Of a stretch of DNA of 64,000 bases, positions 38,101 through 47,665 are shown piece by piece (within the stretch, counting starts at the first letter, position 1; each line of letters opens with the position of its first letter). Origin of the DNA: Lateolabrax maculatus (Eukaryota; Chordata; Actinopteri; Acropomatiformes; Lateolabracidae); contig CM062211.1 of the NCBI GenBank assembly GCA_031216445.1, positions 6,047,001-6,111,000 of the forward strand, given 5' to 3'. The translations under genes and the position numbers were made by a program. The notes under the pieces were generated by a model that was given only the letters and a program-made list of their open reading frames with translations, did not search any database and had not been told where the DNA came from.

Positions 38101-41100
38101 CTGTTTATTTTTTTATGTAGTGAAATCCACACCCACAACACAATATGCAGTATAACAAAATCCTATAATACCACATAAAATCTGCTATGCTTCTAACCTG
38201 CTCACCGGTTTTTCTTGTGCTGATTTTATATTCTGAACATGTCATTATCTATTTTTCTTTGCAGCTTTGGTGGTGAGATTTCTGACCAGACGCTTCATCT
38301 GGGAGTACGACCCGACACTTGGTGAGACAACCAGCCATCTGCTTCTCTTACTACTATTACTATGACCACTGGTGCTACCATTACTACTACTACCACTGCT
38401 TCTACTAATGTCACTTTTTTCTATGACTACTGCAATGACAACTACAGTAGTAATGCTGTCAATATTATGAACCACCACACCTGCTACTGCTACCCGCAAT
38501 GTATTCGATTATTAGTTTGCAGTCTGTATCGTTGTCAGTGATATAGTAATAGTTTGACATATTGGGAGATACTCGCTTTCTTGCTGAGAGTTAGAGGAGA
38601 GGATACAAACCATTCTTAGGTCTGTACGCGTTATGTGAAGGCAACGCCAGCAGATAGTTTGCTCAGTTCAGCATAAAGACTATCATGGCTATCCTTCTAC
38701 CAGCACCTCTAAAGCTCACTTATTATTGTGTTACAGTGTATCTCGTATTGTATATTGCAAAAATGTCATTTGTTGTTTTATGGGATGTTGCGTGCTGGAA
38801 CTATTTCTTGGCTGGGCACAGTGGCTTCCTAAAGTCTCTGCTGGCCCAGAAATAAATACTGTCAGCGCACAAGTCTTCATTAAGTTTTTGCACGGATTAA
38901 ACAAACAAAAATATAACATTTTAATTGGTGAACTTTAGAGGTGGTGGTGATTTGTTTTTTAAAACCCTTGGATCGAACCAGACAAGCTGTTTTCACTTGC
39001 TTCTAACCTTTATGCTAAGTTTAGCTAATCACCTGTTGTATTAATATTTTTGCTAAAAGGTGTTAAAAAATAAAATAATAAAAAAATAATAAAATCACAT
39101 AGAAAATACATATGAGAAGCAATTAAGTTAAACTGTTTTTTTTTTTTTTCAACTCAAAGTGATGCAGTTAGGTTGGAAACAGAAGAGGTTTTTTTTCTGA
39201 CCTGTTCAGTGCATAACGTAGAACTGACCTTATTATACACTGATGCAGATTGAGCCAATTTCCTACACTGTAATAACGGGGCACAAAGGCATCACATCTC
39301 CTGTTAGGTCCTTTTCATTTCTGGGCTGAATACAGCAGGTCAGAACCTCTGCTCTCTACACCGTGTCTGTTTTGGGTAATATGATGTGCAGCATCTCGGC
39401 AATACCATCGAGTACAATAACCATCATAAACAGACCACGCCTGGGATCATATTCTTTTTTTTTTTTTTTTTTTTTTTTGAGGTCAATCACCTCTTTACGC
39501 AACTACATGGTGATTGCAATCTCACAGCCCAATGCTTCACATCCCAAATGTGGCTGGGAGATTGATGAGATACTTATAGCTGCTAGGGCGACACAACAGG
39601 GACACACATTTTTGAGGTATTGAATGACTTGTTTTTGTTCAACCCAGATGGCATTTTAGTGCAGAACATAGGTACCTGTTAATAAACTTTAATTATAGAA
39701 ATAAAGATGATTTTCTTTCATCTGAACATAGTACAACCCTAATTCCTTGGATAGCTTTTTTGTAATGTCATGTATTGTTCTATATTGTGTGTACCAGCTT
39801 CATACAACATGTGTGATGCATATCTACTTTTCAAGTAGTGTTCATGGTGTAGCACAAAAAAAAAAAAAGGAAGAGCCATATCTGCCTCCTTGGTTACCAC
39901 AAGAGTTGGCGTCACAACTAAGAAAGCACAGCTTGAGGTGCATAATGGGAATAACAGCCCTGTTGGAGGGTGTCTGTGACCAATCAGACTGCCCGGCTAA
40001 AATTGCCCATGAAGTGGTCGACACGTTACTAAAACCTTATTATAGGCACATAACACGGTTGGAGGGTGTGCGTGCAGTGTGCTGGTCTTAGAAAACACAG
40101 GATCACTGCCAGAACATGGGCTGCAATTCATCTTTTATTTATCTCAATATGCCTTCCAGTGTCTACAGCTCACCATTCATCTCCATGTATAATCTACCTA
40201 TTTATTTTGATCAGCGTCATAAACAAGCTCATATGTTCCTTTCTACAATGAGAAATCACTGGTGTTCCAAGCCTGCTGGGAAATGCAGTCCTTTCAGGGC
40301 AGTGATTAGGCAATCACGTGCCATGGAGGATTTTGTTTTTGTAGAATTTCATTGTGTGTCTTGGATGCAACTTTAAAAATTATACTTTTCAACTTGTTGG
40401 TTGCTCTCGCTTCCAGTCTTATTCAAACTCGAACCTATTAGGCACCAGATTGTGGCATCCTGTGTTTCATTTAATACATAAGGCAACAAGACATGAAAAT
40501 GTGGATAAGTAATGATTACACTAGTGCTAAATCATCTGCTGGCTTTGTGTGTATGTATTCGGCACACTCCCCAGGGATTACAAGATGACTAGATGGATCT
40601 CATTCCCTGTAGCGCTGAAAAACAGTAGCTGTTGCTGAATGCAGATGGTCACTATATTACACTAGTCACTTCTGTCCCTGCACACCATCCAGTTACAGAA
40701 TTTAATCTCCTTTGGCACACAGCAATGAACTCTGAACTACTTCTACTGTGGCTTGGCATCACACCAGCGCTTACGATTGAATCACATAGTGCAGAGGGAG
40801 TTTTTGGTGTGAACATTTTGGAAAGAAAGTACTGTAAAGCATATGAAGAGCAAAACAATTTTTTTCTGGTTATTAGAACAGTTAAGAGCAGCATGCACTC
40901 ACGAGCCATATCAACAAACTAGATTCTGTTTCCAGTTTTGACACTTTTTGAGTATGGCGTGACAATTTCTCTTTCTACCTTCTGCCTACACACCTTCAGG
41001 CAGTAAGGGGTTTTGAATTATTAGGGATGAACTGCTTGCTGCCAGGAAAATTACTGCTTTTCTTTCTCTACAAGACCTTTAGATGGGATGGTGAGACAGG

Positions 41101-44100
41101 TTAAATCATCTCAACCCTGCCCCACGTCAGTGCATTTAGCAACAAATACACAGAGAGGTGGACGTGGACAGATTGGGTGCTGTTTGCAGCTGACAGAGTG
41201 ATGACTCCTGAAATAGGCTGTCCCTTGGGGTGCTGTGTGAGACTCTAGTTCTCCTCCTCACAGATGCTGCTCATGCCTCGAGCCAAACAGCTATAAATCG
41301 CAACTCTACTTACGCCTCTGGCTCTCTGTGACATTTCCTTTACGTCACGGGATGCAGTTTATCCCCCGGAGAGGTGAGCGCACCTGGGATCCAGCGGGGT
41401 GGGCGTGCAGAGACTGGAGCGAGACGAGCTCCGAATCTGCTATTTTAAACTCTTTTCGATGAGAACTTGAACATCTTTTTAAGTTTTTAGCGTCGTTGTT
41501 TGTGGTTTTTGAGTTTTTGAATGTATCGCAAAGCTGTTTGACTAAAGCTGGTACCAATCTAGCAATTTAGTCATGAAGGGAAAGGGGTAATTTAAAAGTT
41601 TTAAAATTAATTCAGAGTTCATTGTAAGACACTTAGATTTGAAGCATCCTCATATTAAAGATTTAAAAAAGTAAGTTTTTATTACATTTATAATGAACTA
41701 TATCTACTGCAAAATAGTCTACACTGTAGCCTATAGCTTTGGGAAAATTACATTATTTAAAACACAAAATTGGTCAGATGGATCAGTATAGTAAAAAACT
41801 CGATACATAGAGTTCCACACCTGGGTATCAGTAGCAACACGACACTTGATCCTTTACATTTGGTAGCATAGACAAGCAATATGATGCCTAAAATAGTGCC
41901 GCTGACTGCTAGTAAAAGGTAAAATGACCCTTTGTAGAAACATTAAGCCTTGTGCCCTGAAAATGAAATTGATTTCTCGACTTACTAAGCTTTTAATATT
42001 CTCCCAAGAAATTGTAGAGCAAACAGGACATGAGTCACAAGATGAAAGCAATTGTAAGACAAGATTCACAAAGCCAAAAAGCTTTGAGAAAGTGCTGGCT
42101 TAAGCCTTCTGGCTGAGATGATGGCAAAATCCAGCAGAGTCTCTCTTTACAAGGAAGGTTTCAGGGGCTTCAGTGCTCTCTGCGAGGTGTTTACACATAT
42201 GGGTTTTTTACAAGGGGGCAATTCGGGCAGTTAACTCCTGTGCCGTCCCAGGTGGAATGAAAGGTCACGGCCACAGTTCACACCTGTGTTTCTGTGCCAG
42301 GAATAAGAAGCTTTTCAGACCAGCCAGAGGTGAAGCTCAGGTCATTTCAGGTCACTGCAGGAGTCAGCCATGACTCAGCAACCAGCAACGTCCAACAACT
42401 TGCTGGAAAAAAGCTGAATCGTTTGGCCTCAAAACACAAGATAATGATTTAATGGAAAACGAACCAAGGAAAATGAAAACGTGATGTCCTTTTTATAACA
42501 ATGCAGTGTCTGTCTGAGCTAGACAGATGCTGTCCTTGTTTTTACCTCTAATAAAACCGTGGGCATGAAAATGCTTAACTAGTGACTCCAGAAAAACATG
42601 GATGTCGGTAATGTACATATCCAGTGTTGGGCAAGTTACTTTTGAAATGTAATATATTACGTATTACTATAGTTACTTTCATTTGAAAGTAAATAGTCAC
42701 TTTACAATATTACTGTCTGTCTAGAGTAATGCTTTAATGATTACACTTTTGCATAACTTCCACCAAAATAACAGCATAAATACGACTACACACTATGAAA
42801 TGGAAGAGGGTAATGTTGTTTCACAGTGGGTAATCAAAGCACAGAAGCTCAAATGTATTGCAGTTCATCACAAATCTAACAAAATATAAATCAAAATACA
42901 GCCTAATGAAGGCTCTCCTCCGGAGCGCAGATCTGACCCATTCATGCATTCACATGTTACGGTTATCACATGCAATCTTCCACTTATATTAACAATAGGT
43001 TGATGACATAGAACAGTAAACAGCCTAGATCTTTTTAAATAAACAAATACCCATCAAATTTCGGCAACTGGATTCTTTGGGGGATATTTTTTCTGGTGTT
43101 GCACTTACTCGTCGTTACTTGACATAGTTTATGTAATAATATTACCAAAATCCTATTAGCAATGTGTTGTATTACTTTGTTACTCTGCTAAAAGTGATAT
43201 ATTATTGCAATGCGCTAACCTCAACACTGTCCATATCACATATAGGTCTCTGAAGGGACATTTTAAAGCCAAATGCATTTGGTCAGGCTGTATCAAGCTA
43301 AGCAGTACTTGCCGGTAGCAAGGGACAGGCTGGCAGTGTGGGGAGCAAACTTTATACAGGTAATCATTAAACTGGAAGGACTACAAAATTGCAGGGTGAT
43401 AACAGACCAACACTGCCACGTATTTCCCGATGCTTCTTTTCAGGCCAATCAATCTTGCAGGCCAGTCAGTTTAATAGTAAAGAAGCTGGAGTGTAGCAAT
43501 ACGATGCACCATTCGTGCAGGTTTAATGAAAATGCAAAAGTCTTGCACACAGTGGTCATCTGTTTTATGTATGATCCTCTGAATCATTCAGAAAGAGTGG
43601 GCAGAATTACATTTGCCACTTCAATAGTGATGACTTATTGTTCACACTTTTCATAAGTCAATAGGTTTACTCTCAGACAGGCATCACTATGATAAAACAT
43701 AATGATTCACATCGGATTGAATTTGTCAAAACTGGATTAACTCTTTTGTTCTTACATTTTGTGTCCCAAAGAATCAACATATCGTCACCAAACCAACATT
43801 GACGACGAGGTTGTCACCATGGAGATTCTGGATACCGCAGGGCAGGTGAGACAAATCATCCCTGTGTCCCTAAACCAACTTTATGTCAAACATTTTTATT
43901 TGAGGGGTTAAAACAGAAATATAAGGAAGACCTGAGCTCTCTACCACCACTCATCCCTACTGTACCATACTCTGACAACAGATGAAGTATTATCACAGTA
44001 CCTTACTTGATAGGAGGTGCTACTTATACCGTTGAGTGTAGTCTAAGTGTATGAACAATGTGAAGGATCTGTCAACACAATTTATGCTTTTAGCTGTACT

Positions 44101-46246
44101 TTCACAAACATGTAATGGATGTAAATTACAATTGACTGAAGTGCAGTTGAAAGGGTACTTCAGCAATTTGGTATTGCTTTAAACCCCTACTGGATACTAC
44201 ACTTCCATGCTGCAACAAAATGGCGTTTAGTAGACCCCGTCCTCTTTCAAACTCTATGGCCCTAGTTTGTAGCAGACTCGCAGTCTAATTCTGATTTAAC
44301 TCTTTGCTTTCCTCTTGTAGTAAAAGTATACATTAATGTGTGACATCATCAAATAAATGAAATGTATTCCCCTTATGAAGTTATGTGGTTGAGTGCTGTG
44401 TTTTAAAATCTGCCAGTAGCTTTACTTGAAGTGAATCCAGTGTGACAGGTGCCTGTGTACTAGTGGGATCAACAGCATTATTCTGCATTTTTTTGAGACA
44501 AGTGGAATTGCCTCACCTCATTAATACAATTATTTAATTGGAAACACTCTTGAAAAGGGGAACGCCCCTGATTTTAAACACATCAAAGTCTGTTTTACAG
44601 GGCTTGGGGAGAACTACTTCATATGTGAACAAAGATGAATAAAGCCTTTTGTGGCTGCAAAGAGAGAGAGCTGTGTGAAGTCTGATACATGTCCTCAAAT
44701 ATAGTCCTCTTCTCTCAGACTTTTGAACTGCTTACATCAATGTCAGCAAAGTATTGTTTGGTTCTCAGTAAAAAGAAGTACAGAAAACAAAATTATTCTC
44801 ATTTCTTATATTACTGAAATTGTGAGATGATTAAACTATTAAAAATGAACAGACATACATTTTCACATGAGGGAGAGCTGCCAAACAGTGCAAAAACAAT
44901 CCATACTTAATAACATTCAGCTGAGTGCTGAGATAAAACCTTTTATTTATTCTTTTTAAATAAAGTGAGATGGCTCCACTAGTGCAAACCAATTAGAGTG
45001 TTGATCATTTTGCTATTGCTGCCTTTTCTTGGAGATATTTGACACTTATTTTGGAAAGACACTTGTTTGAAGAATTGTAGGAGTAGATATGACACTGAAT
45101 GGTGATTTCCTATAGTCTGACAGAAGCAGTGCAAGGCTCCTGGCCGTGAGGGAGAGCTTGTGTTAGTCCTCTGGCTGAAGATAAATATGCTGCAGTGCTG
45201 CGTAGGTGTTCTGCTGGCGGCTGATTTCCCCTGCGACACTTCAGCCAAGTCATCTCTCTCTCATTACATTGTAGTCTATTTTCAGCTGGCATTAGGATGA
45301 GGTCTGAATGTTTTCCAGACACGGCTCCGCTAGTTGTCAGGCCACTCCTGACTCCGCGTGTATCAGGGCATTGTGCTAACTCTCTCATGATTTGTGGAAG
45401 TGGAGTCTTCTTGGTAGCTCATAAATTCCAAGTTCAAAAGTCGGTCAGGTATACAAACGTCAAACTTTCTCGTCTGTCCTCTGGAGCGATGTGGTATTTT
45501 TTTAAGCTTCCTCTATCAATAACCATGAGATCAGGATCTGTGTGCCTCCCCTCTAGTCGGGTTACAATTTAAAGTCTGCCACACGACCAGCTAAGCCCTG
45601 TTATAACTAGGCGGACAGTTTCTGTTTCAGCATGATCAAATTAGGAGCACAAGCCAGAATGTTCATGTTCCTCAAAAGGGGAACATGAACATTAAGATAC
45701 AGCTAGTATCTGGACATATATTTGTGAATATATTTCACAAAATTTCAAACTATTCTTTTAAGAATCTGCAAAATTTGAGTTACAATGGGTTTTATAAATA
45801 GAGTTCATCACCTAATTTTTTTGTCTTCATCTCAGGAGGACATCCAGCAGAAGGAGGGTCACATGCGCTGGGGTGACGGATTTGTCATCGTGTACGACAT
45901 CACCGACAGGGGAAGCTTCGAGGAGGTGGCGCCCCTCCGAAGTCTCCTAGAGGAGGTGAAGAAGCCGAAAAACGTCCCTCTGGTCCTTGTGGGCAACAAG
46001 TCCGATCTGGACCATGTACGGCAGGTCGGCACAGAGGAAGGCGAGCGGCTGGCAGCCGAAATGGCGTGTGCCTTCTACGAATGCTCAGCATGTTCCAACG
46101 AGGGTGGCGCTGTGGCAGAGGCTTTCCACGAGCTGTGCCGCGAAGTGAGGCGCCGCAAGGCCGTGCAGGGCAAGGCCAGGCGCCGGAGCTCCACCACACA
46201 CGTCAAACAGGCCATCAACAAGATGCTGACTAAGATCAGCAGCTAG
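20077..46246 (+). CDS. rerg: RERG, Ras-related and estrogen-regulated growth inhibitor
   Basis: Complete coding sequence joined from 20077-20137, 38265-38321, 43772-43845 and 45836-46246 (603 nt, 200 residues plus TAG). The mammalian protein is 199 residues. It is a Ras-superfamily GTPase that lacks a prenylation box and acts as a growth inhibitor; in mammals its expression is estrogen-responsive. G motifs are all present: P-loop GRAGVGKS (13-20), switch I YDPTLEST (35-42), DTAGQ (60-64, catalytic Gln kept), NKSDL (118-122) and ECSAC (146-150). The basic C-terminus (REVRRRK, ARRRSSTTH) ends TKISS with no CAAX cysteine, as in the family. Which teleost paralogue (a or b) it is cannot be told here. 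Confidence 0.96.
20152..20184. repeat. (GT)n microsatellite next to rerg exon 2 donor
   Basis: GT repeat with one CT interruption, starting about 15 bp after the splice donor. Confidence 0.95.
21266..21490. repeat. Two tandem units of a ~143-bp teleost repeat
   Basis: Unit 1 at 21271 (TTCATCCTGAGGAGGACATG, AAATTTCATGGCAATACATCC, GTTGAGACATTTCACTT) is echoed at 21414 (TTCATCCTCAGGGGACCATG, AAATTTCACCGCAA, GTTGCTGAGATATTTC). I recognise it as an abundant fish repeat but cannot name the family. Confidence 0.7.
22370..22590. repeat. Dispersed repeat fragment (AATCAATTAAT type)
   Basis: 'ACAGACCAAACAATCAATCAATTAATGG..' followed by 'AATAATCAGCAGATTAATCC' and 'AATAATCATTAGTTGC' is a pattern common in fish introns. 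Just upstream, 22310-22345 ends in TTTGAGAACCACTG, typical of a DNA-transposon terminus. Confidence 0.6.
23093..23300 (+). repeat. Dispersed repeat family 1, copy 3 (partial)
   Basis: Shares TACCTGTCCAGCACCAAACAG, CAGATATTTCACTCAGGAG and TTGGTGGAGACCAAAG with the full copies. Confidence 0.65.
24259..24567. mobile_element. ~310-bp MITE-like element with ~23-bp inverted ends
   Basis: Left end GCCCCTTTTCCACTGCATGG (continuing TACC, from 24259) is mirrored by the right end, whose reverse complement reads GCATCTTCTCCACTGCATGG (continuing TACA, to 24567). The interior has CTCGGCTTGACTCGACTC and CCTGGTTCCTGGAAC blocks seen in a widespread fish non-autonomous DNA element. Non-coding. Confidence 0.8.
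27022..27069. repeat. Imperfect (CA)n microsatellite
   Basis: CA repeat interrupted by CTA and CG. It explains the spurious His-Thr open frame here. Confidence 0.95.
34945..35118 (+). repeat. Dispersed repeat family 1, copy 4 (5' part only)
   Basis: AAAGCTGCCATAATCAAACATTTTTATG, CTGCAGTTCCCCTCAGCTCTA and CTCATCAGCCCCGTTTCCAA match the first part of the family; the 3' part is missing. A neighbouring stretch, 34750-34960, also shares GGTCTGGAATGACCAGTAACT with 37135-37165. Confidence 0.65.
38265..38321 (+). CDS. rerg: rerg coding exon 3 (switch I)
   Basis: 57 nt, residues 21-39 plus one base. Acceptor TTTTTCTTTGCAG, donor CTTG/GTGAGA. Encodes ALVVRFLTRRFIWEYDPTL, the helix after the P-loop and the effector loop with its Thr. 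Confidence 0.95.
38525..39180. repeat. Old dispersed teleost repeat with partly inverted ends
   Basis: Starts TTTGACATATTGGGAGATAC and CTTTCTTGCTGAGAGTTAGA, passes CAGCACCTCTAAAGCTCAC, AACTATTTCTTGGCTGGGCA and GCACGGATTAAACAAACAAA. It ends near TATGCTAAGTTTAGCTAA, which is complementary in part to the GTTCAGCATAAAGACT at its left. I recognise the arrangement as a common fish repeat; the family name is uncertain. Confidence 0.7.
39455..39478. repeat. Poly-T tract
   Basis: Uninterrupted T run of about 24 bases. Confidence 0.95.
42339..42354 (+). promoter_or_regulatory. Perfect DR4 nuclear-receptor motif
   Basis: AGGTCA TTTC AGGTCA: two consensus half-sites in direct repeat with 4-bp spacing, the classical arrangement for thyroid hormone receptor or LXR with RXR. 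Sequence match only. Confidence 0.4.
42622..43229. mobile_element. hAT-like non-autonomous element with target duplication
   Basis: Begins CAGTGTTGGG and ends with the reverse complement of CAGTGTTGAGG. It is flanked by TACATATC (42614-42621) and TCCATATC (43230-43237), an 8-bp duplication with one mismatch. A 608-bp AT-rich interior holds imperfect inverted sub-terminal sequence (GTAATATATTACGTATTAC near the left, TGTTGTATTACTTTGTTAC near the right) and no transposase. 8-bp duplications are typical of hAT transposons. Confidence 0.8.
43772..43845 (+). CDS. rerg: rerg coding exon 4 (switch II)
   Basis: 74 nt, completing Glu40 and running to Gln64. Acceptor TTTTGTGTCCCAAAG, donor CAG/GTGAGA. 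Encodes ESTYRHQTNIDDEVV and the G3 motif LDTAGQ. Confidence 0.95.
43846..45835 (+). other. rerg intron 4
   Basis: 2.0 kb of AT-rich intron. A perfect inverted repeat at 45658-45693 lies 143 bp before the exon 5 acceptor. Nothing else identified. Confidence 0.6.
45658..45693. repeat. Perfect 14-bp inverted repeat (hairpin)
   Basis: AATGTTCATGTTCC (45658-45671), an 8-nt spacer TCAAAAGG, then GGAACATGAACATT (45680-45693). All 14 stem pairs are perfect. Confidence 0.9.
45836..46246 (+). CDS. rerg: rerg coding exon 5 (G4, G5 and C-terminus)
   Basis: 411 nt including TAG, residues 65-200. Acceptor TTGTCTTCATCTCAG. Contains EGHMRWGDGFVIVYDITDR, NKSDL (118-122) and YECSAC (145-150). The polybasic tail ends INKMLTKISS with no CAAX cysteine. 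GC-rich compared with flanking introns. Confidence 0.97.
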   Translation, partial: EDIQQKEGHMRWGDGFVIVYDITDRGSFEEVAPLRSLLEEVKKPKNVPLVLVGNKSDLDHVRQVGTEEGERLAAEMACAFYECSACSNEGGAVAEAFHELCREVRRRKAVQGKARRRSSTTHVKQAINKMLTKISS

Positions 46247-47665
46247 GGAAGAGCCACTCTGATGACACAAGAAATGTTAATTTCTCTAAAGTCAATGTTT
46301 CAAGCAATTATTGGCTCCGAAATGTGACTGATTTAATGTGGAATGTGTTCTTTTCCTATTCTCTAATCATTTTCCATCAAAAAGGTCCCAAGTGAAATAT
46401 ATCTTTCCTCTGAGAAAGGTAAATGGTGTTGTCACTTCAGCATTGTGAGCCTTAACAGATGTTTTCATCCAAGATTTGAGCTCATTTGGATCTAAGTAAT
46501 CCTGGATACCGGTGAGATATGAGATGTTTCATGAGGATTCATTAATATGGTGAGGTTCTCAACTTTTTTTTTTCTTTCATCCTCTCATCTTACACTTGTT
46601 AAATCAATAAGTAAGCCAGATGGCAGTCTGGAAATGATGCATGCAAACTGTCCTATTTAGCATGCAAACAATCCAAGCATTTATTGACGTCAAATGAGAC
46701 GATGCGTACTTTCCTCTCTGTATCTTGTCTGTAGGGGGATATTGTGATGTGCTTTGGCCCATGTGTGTAACTGTTCTGTCAGCAGTGGTCAAAGAAAAAT
46801 AAGATCAAACAACTACTATTAGATAACAGGAGATGCACTTTCTTTCACCCATGTCAACCCAAGACAAATCCCCAGAGTTATCAATGCCTGTTCTTCTAAC
46901 AAACCTTTTAAGTCCACAATATTCTGTTGACGTAGAATTTTCTGCAGTGGCTCCGTGTTTGTCCAGGACATGTGTACTTCAAGGTCTTTTCCTCAAGGAA
47001 CCAAAGCACAGGTTCAGAACATGTTGAGGCTCATGAGACCCCATTTTTGCAGTTTTCTCTATACCTCCCAACATGTCACATTCCAGGGATGTTGTTCATG
47101 GCTGTAATTTTAAAACTGTAAACTACAGTATGTATGATATGGTATATTTCCTTACGCACTGTGTCTTAGGCGTGTACAGAACCCAAAGGCATCTACAGTA
47201 GAAGATACTGTAATTATTGAAATGTAATATGTTTTTTCTTTATGTATGTGACCTGTATGATGAAAACAACCAGCTGTGCACTTGTTATTAAAAACTGAGA
47301 TATATCCCACCAGTTTTTCTCTTACTGAGTCCGTATGTTTCATTGTCATCAATCTATCATTGCTGGATGTGTGATGATTTGCAGAAGCATTTAATGATGT
47401 CCTAAGTTTCAAATCATAACCATTGTGATTGATTTGGACGCCTTAAGCCACACCGTCAAATGTAACATTTACATTTACAGTTGCTAAACAGCAACTGTTT
47501 AATATCATTTATATCCAACTCCTGAATCATTCCCAACCTCGTGTTTATCTCGCTTTCTTAGGCATATTCCAACTGTTAGTGCTGACAAAGTTTTTCCTTT
47601 TGCATGTCAAATAATTCAACAAAACTTAAGTGCACAAACAATAAAAGAAGAGTAGGAACACTGAA
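46247..47665 (+). other. rerg: rerg 3' UTR with candidate poly(A) signals
   Basis: Non-coding sequence after the stop codon. Candidate signals are ATTAAA at 47287-47292 and AATAAA at 47640-47645; a further AATAAA is at 47887. The real cleavage site cannot be chosen from sequence alone. Confidence 0.5.

Larger units (their letters stand above)
20138..38264 (+). other. rerg intron 2 (18.1 kb)
   Basis: Holds a tandem repeat pair (21266-21490), old repeat fragments (21930-22060 and 22230-22590), dispersed family 1 copies (23093-23300 and 34945-35118), an inverted-repeat element (24259-24567), a CA repeat (27022-27069), a fragment at ~36780-36960 resembling a common fish element (AGTATGTCC..CATAGTATGTC), and candidate conserved regulatory stretches (29800-30680 and 34030-34170). 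The rest (for example 25100-27000, 31000-33700, 37200-38200) shows no coding exon. Confidence 0.65.
38322..43771 (+). other. rerg intron 3
   Basis: 5.45 kb. It begins with a degenerate ACT/TAC trinucleotide stretch (38340-38440). A dispersed repeat (38525-39180), a T24 tract (39455-39478), a hAT-like element (42622-43229) and a DR4 motif (42339-42354) follow. Open frames at 39747-40091 and 43273-43656 are not convincing. Confidence 0.6.

Noticed and set aside
38245..38499. Ser/Val-rich open frame antisense to rerg exon 3
   Set aside because: Arises from a degenerate trinucleotide stretch opposite a real exon.
39747..40091. 114-codon open frame in rerg intron 3
   Set aside because: Passes through a poly-A run (poly-Lys) and shows no recognisable domain or splice borders.
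43273..43656. 127-codon open frame in rerg intron 3
   Set aside because: No similarity that I recognise and amino-acid order typical of chance translation; lies just after a transposon-like insertion.
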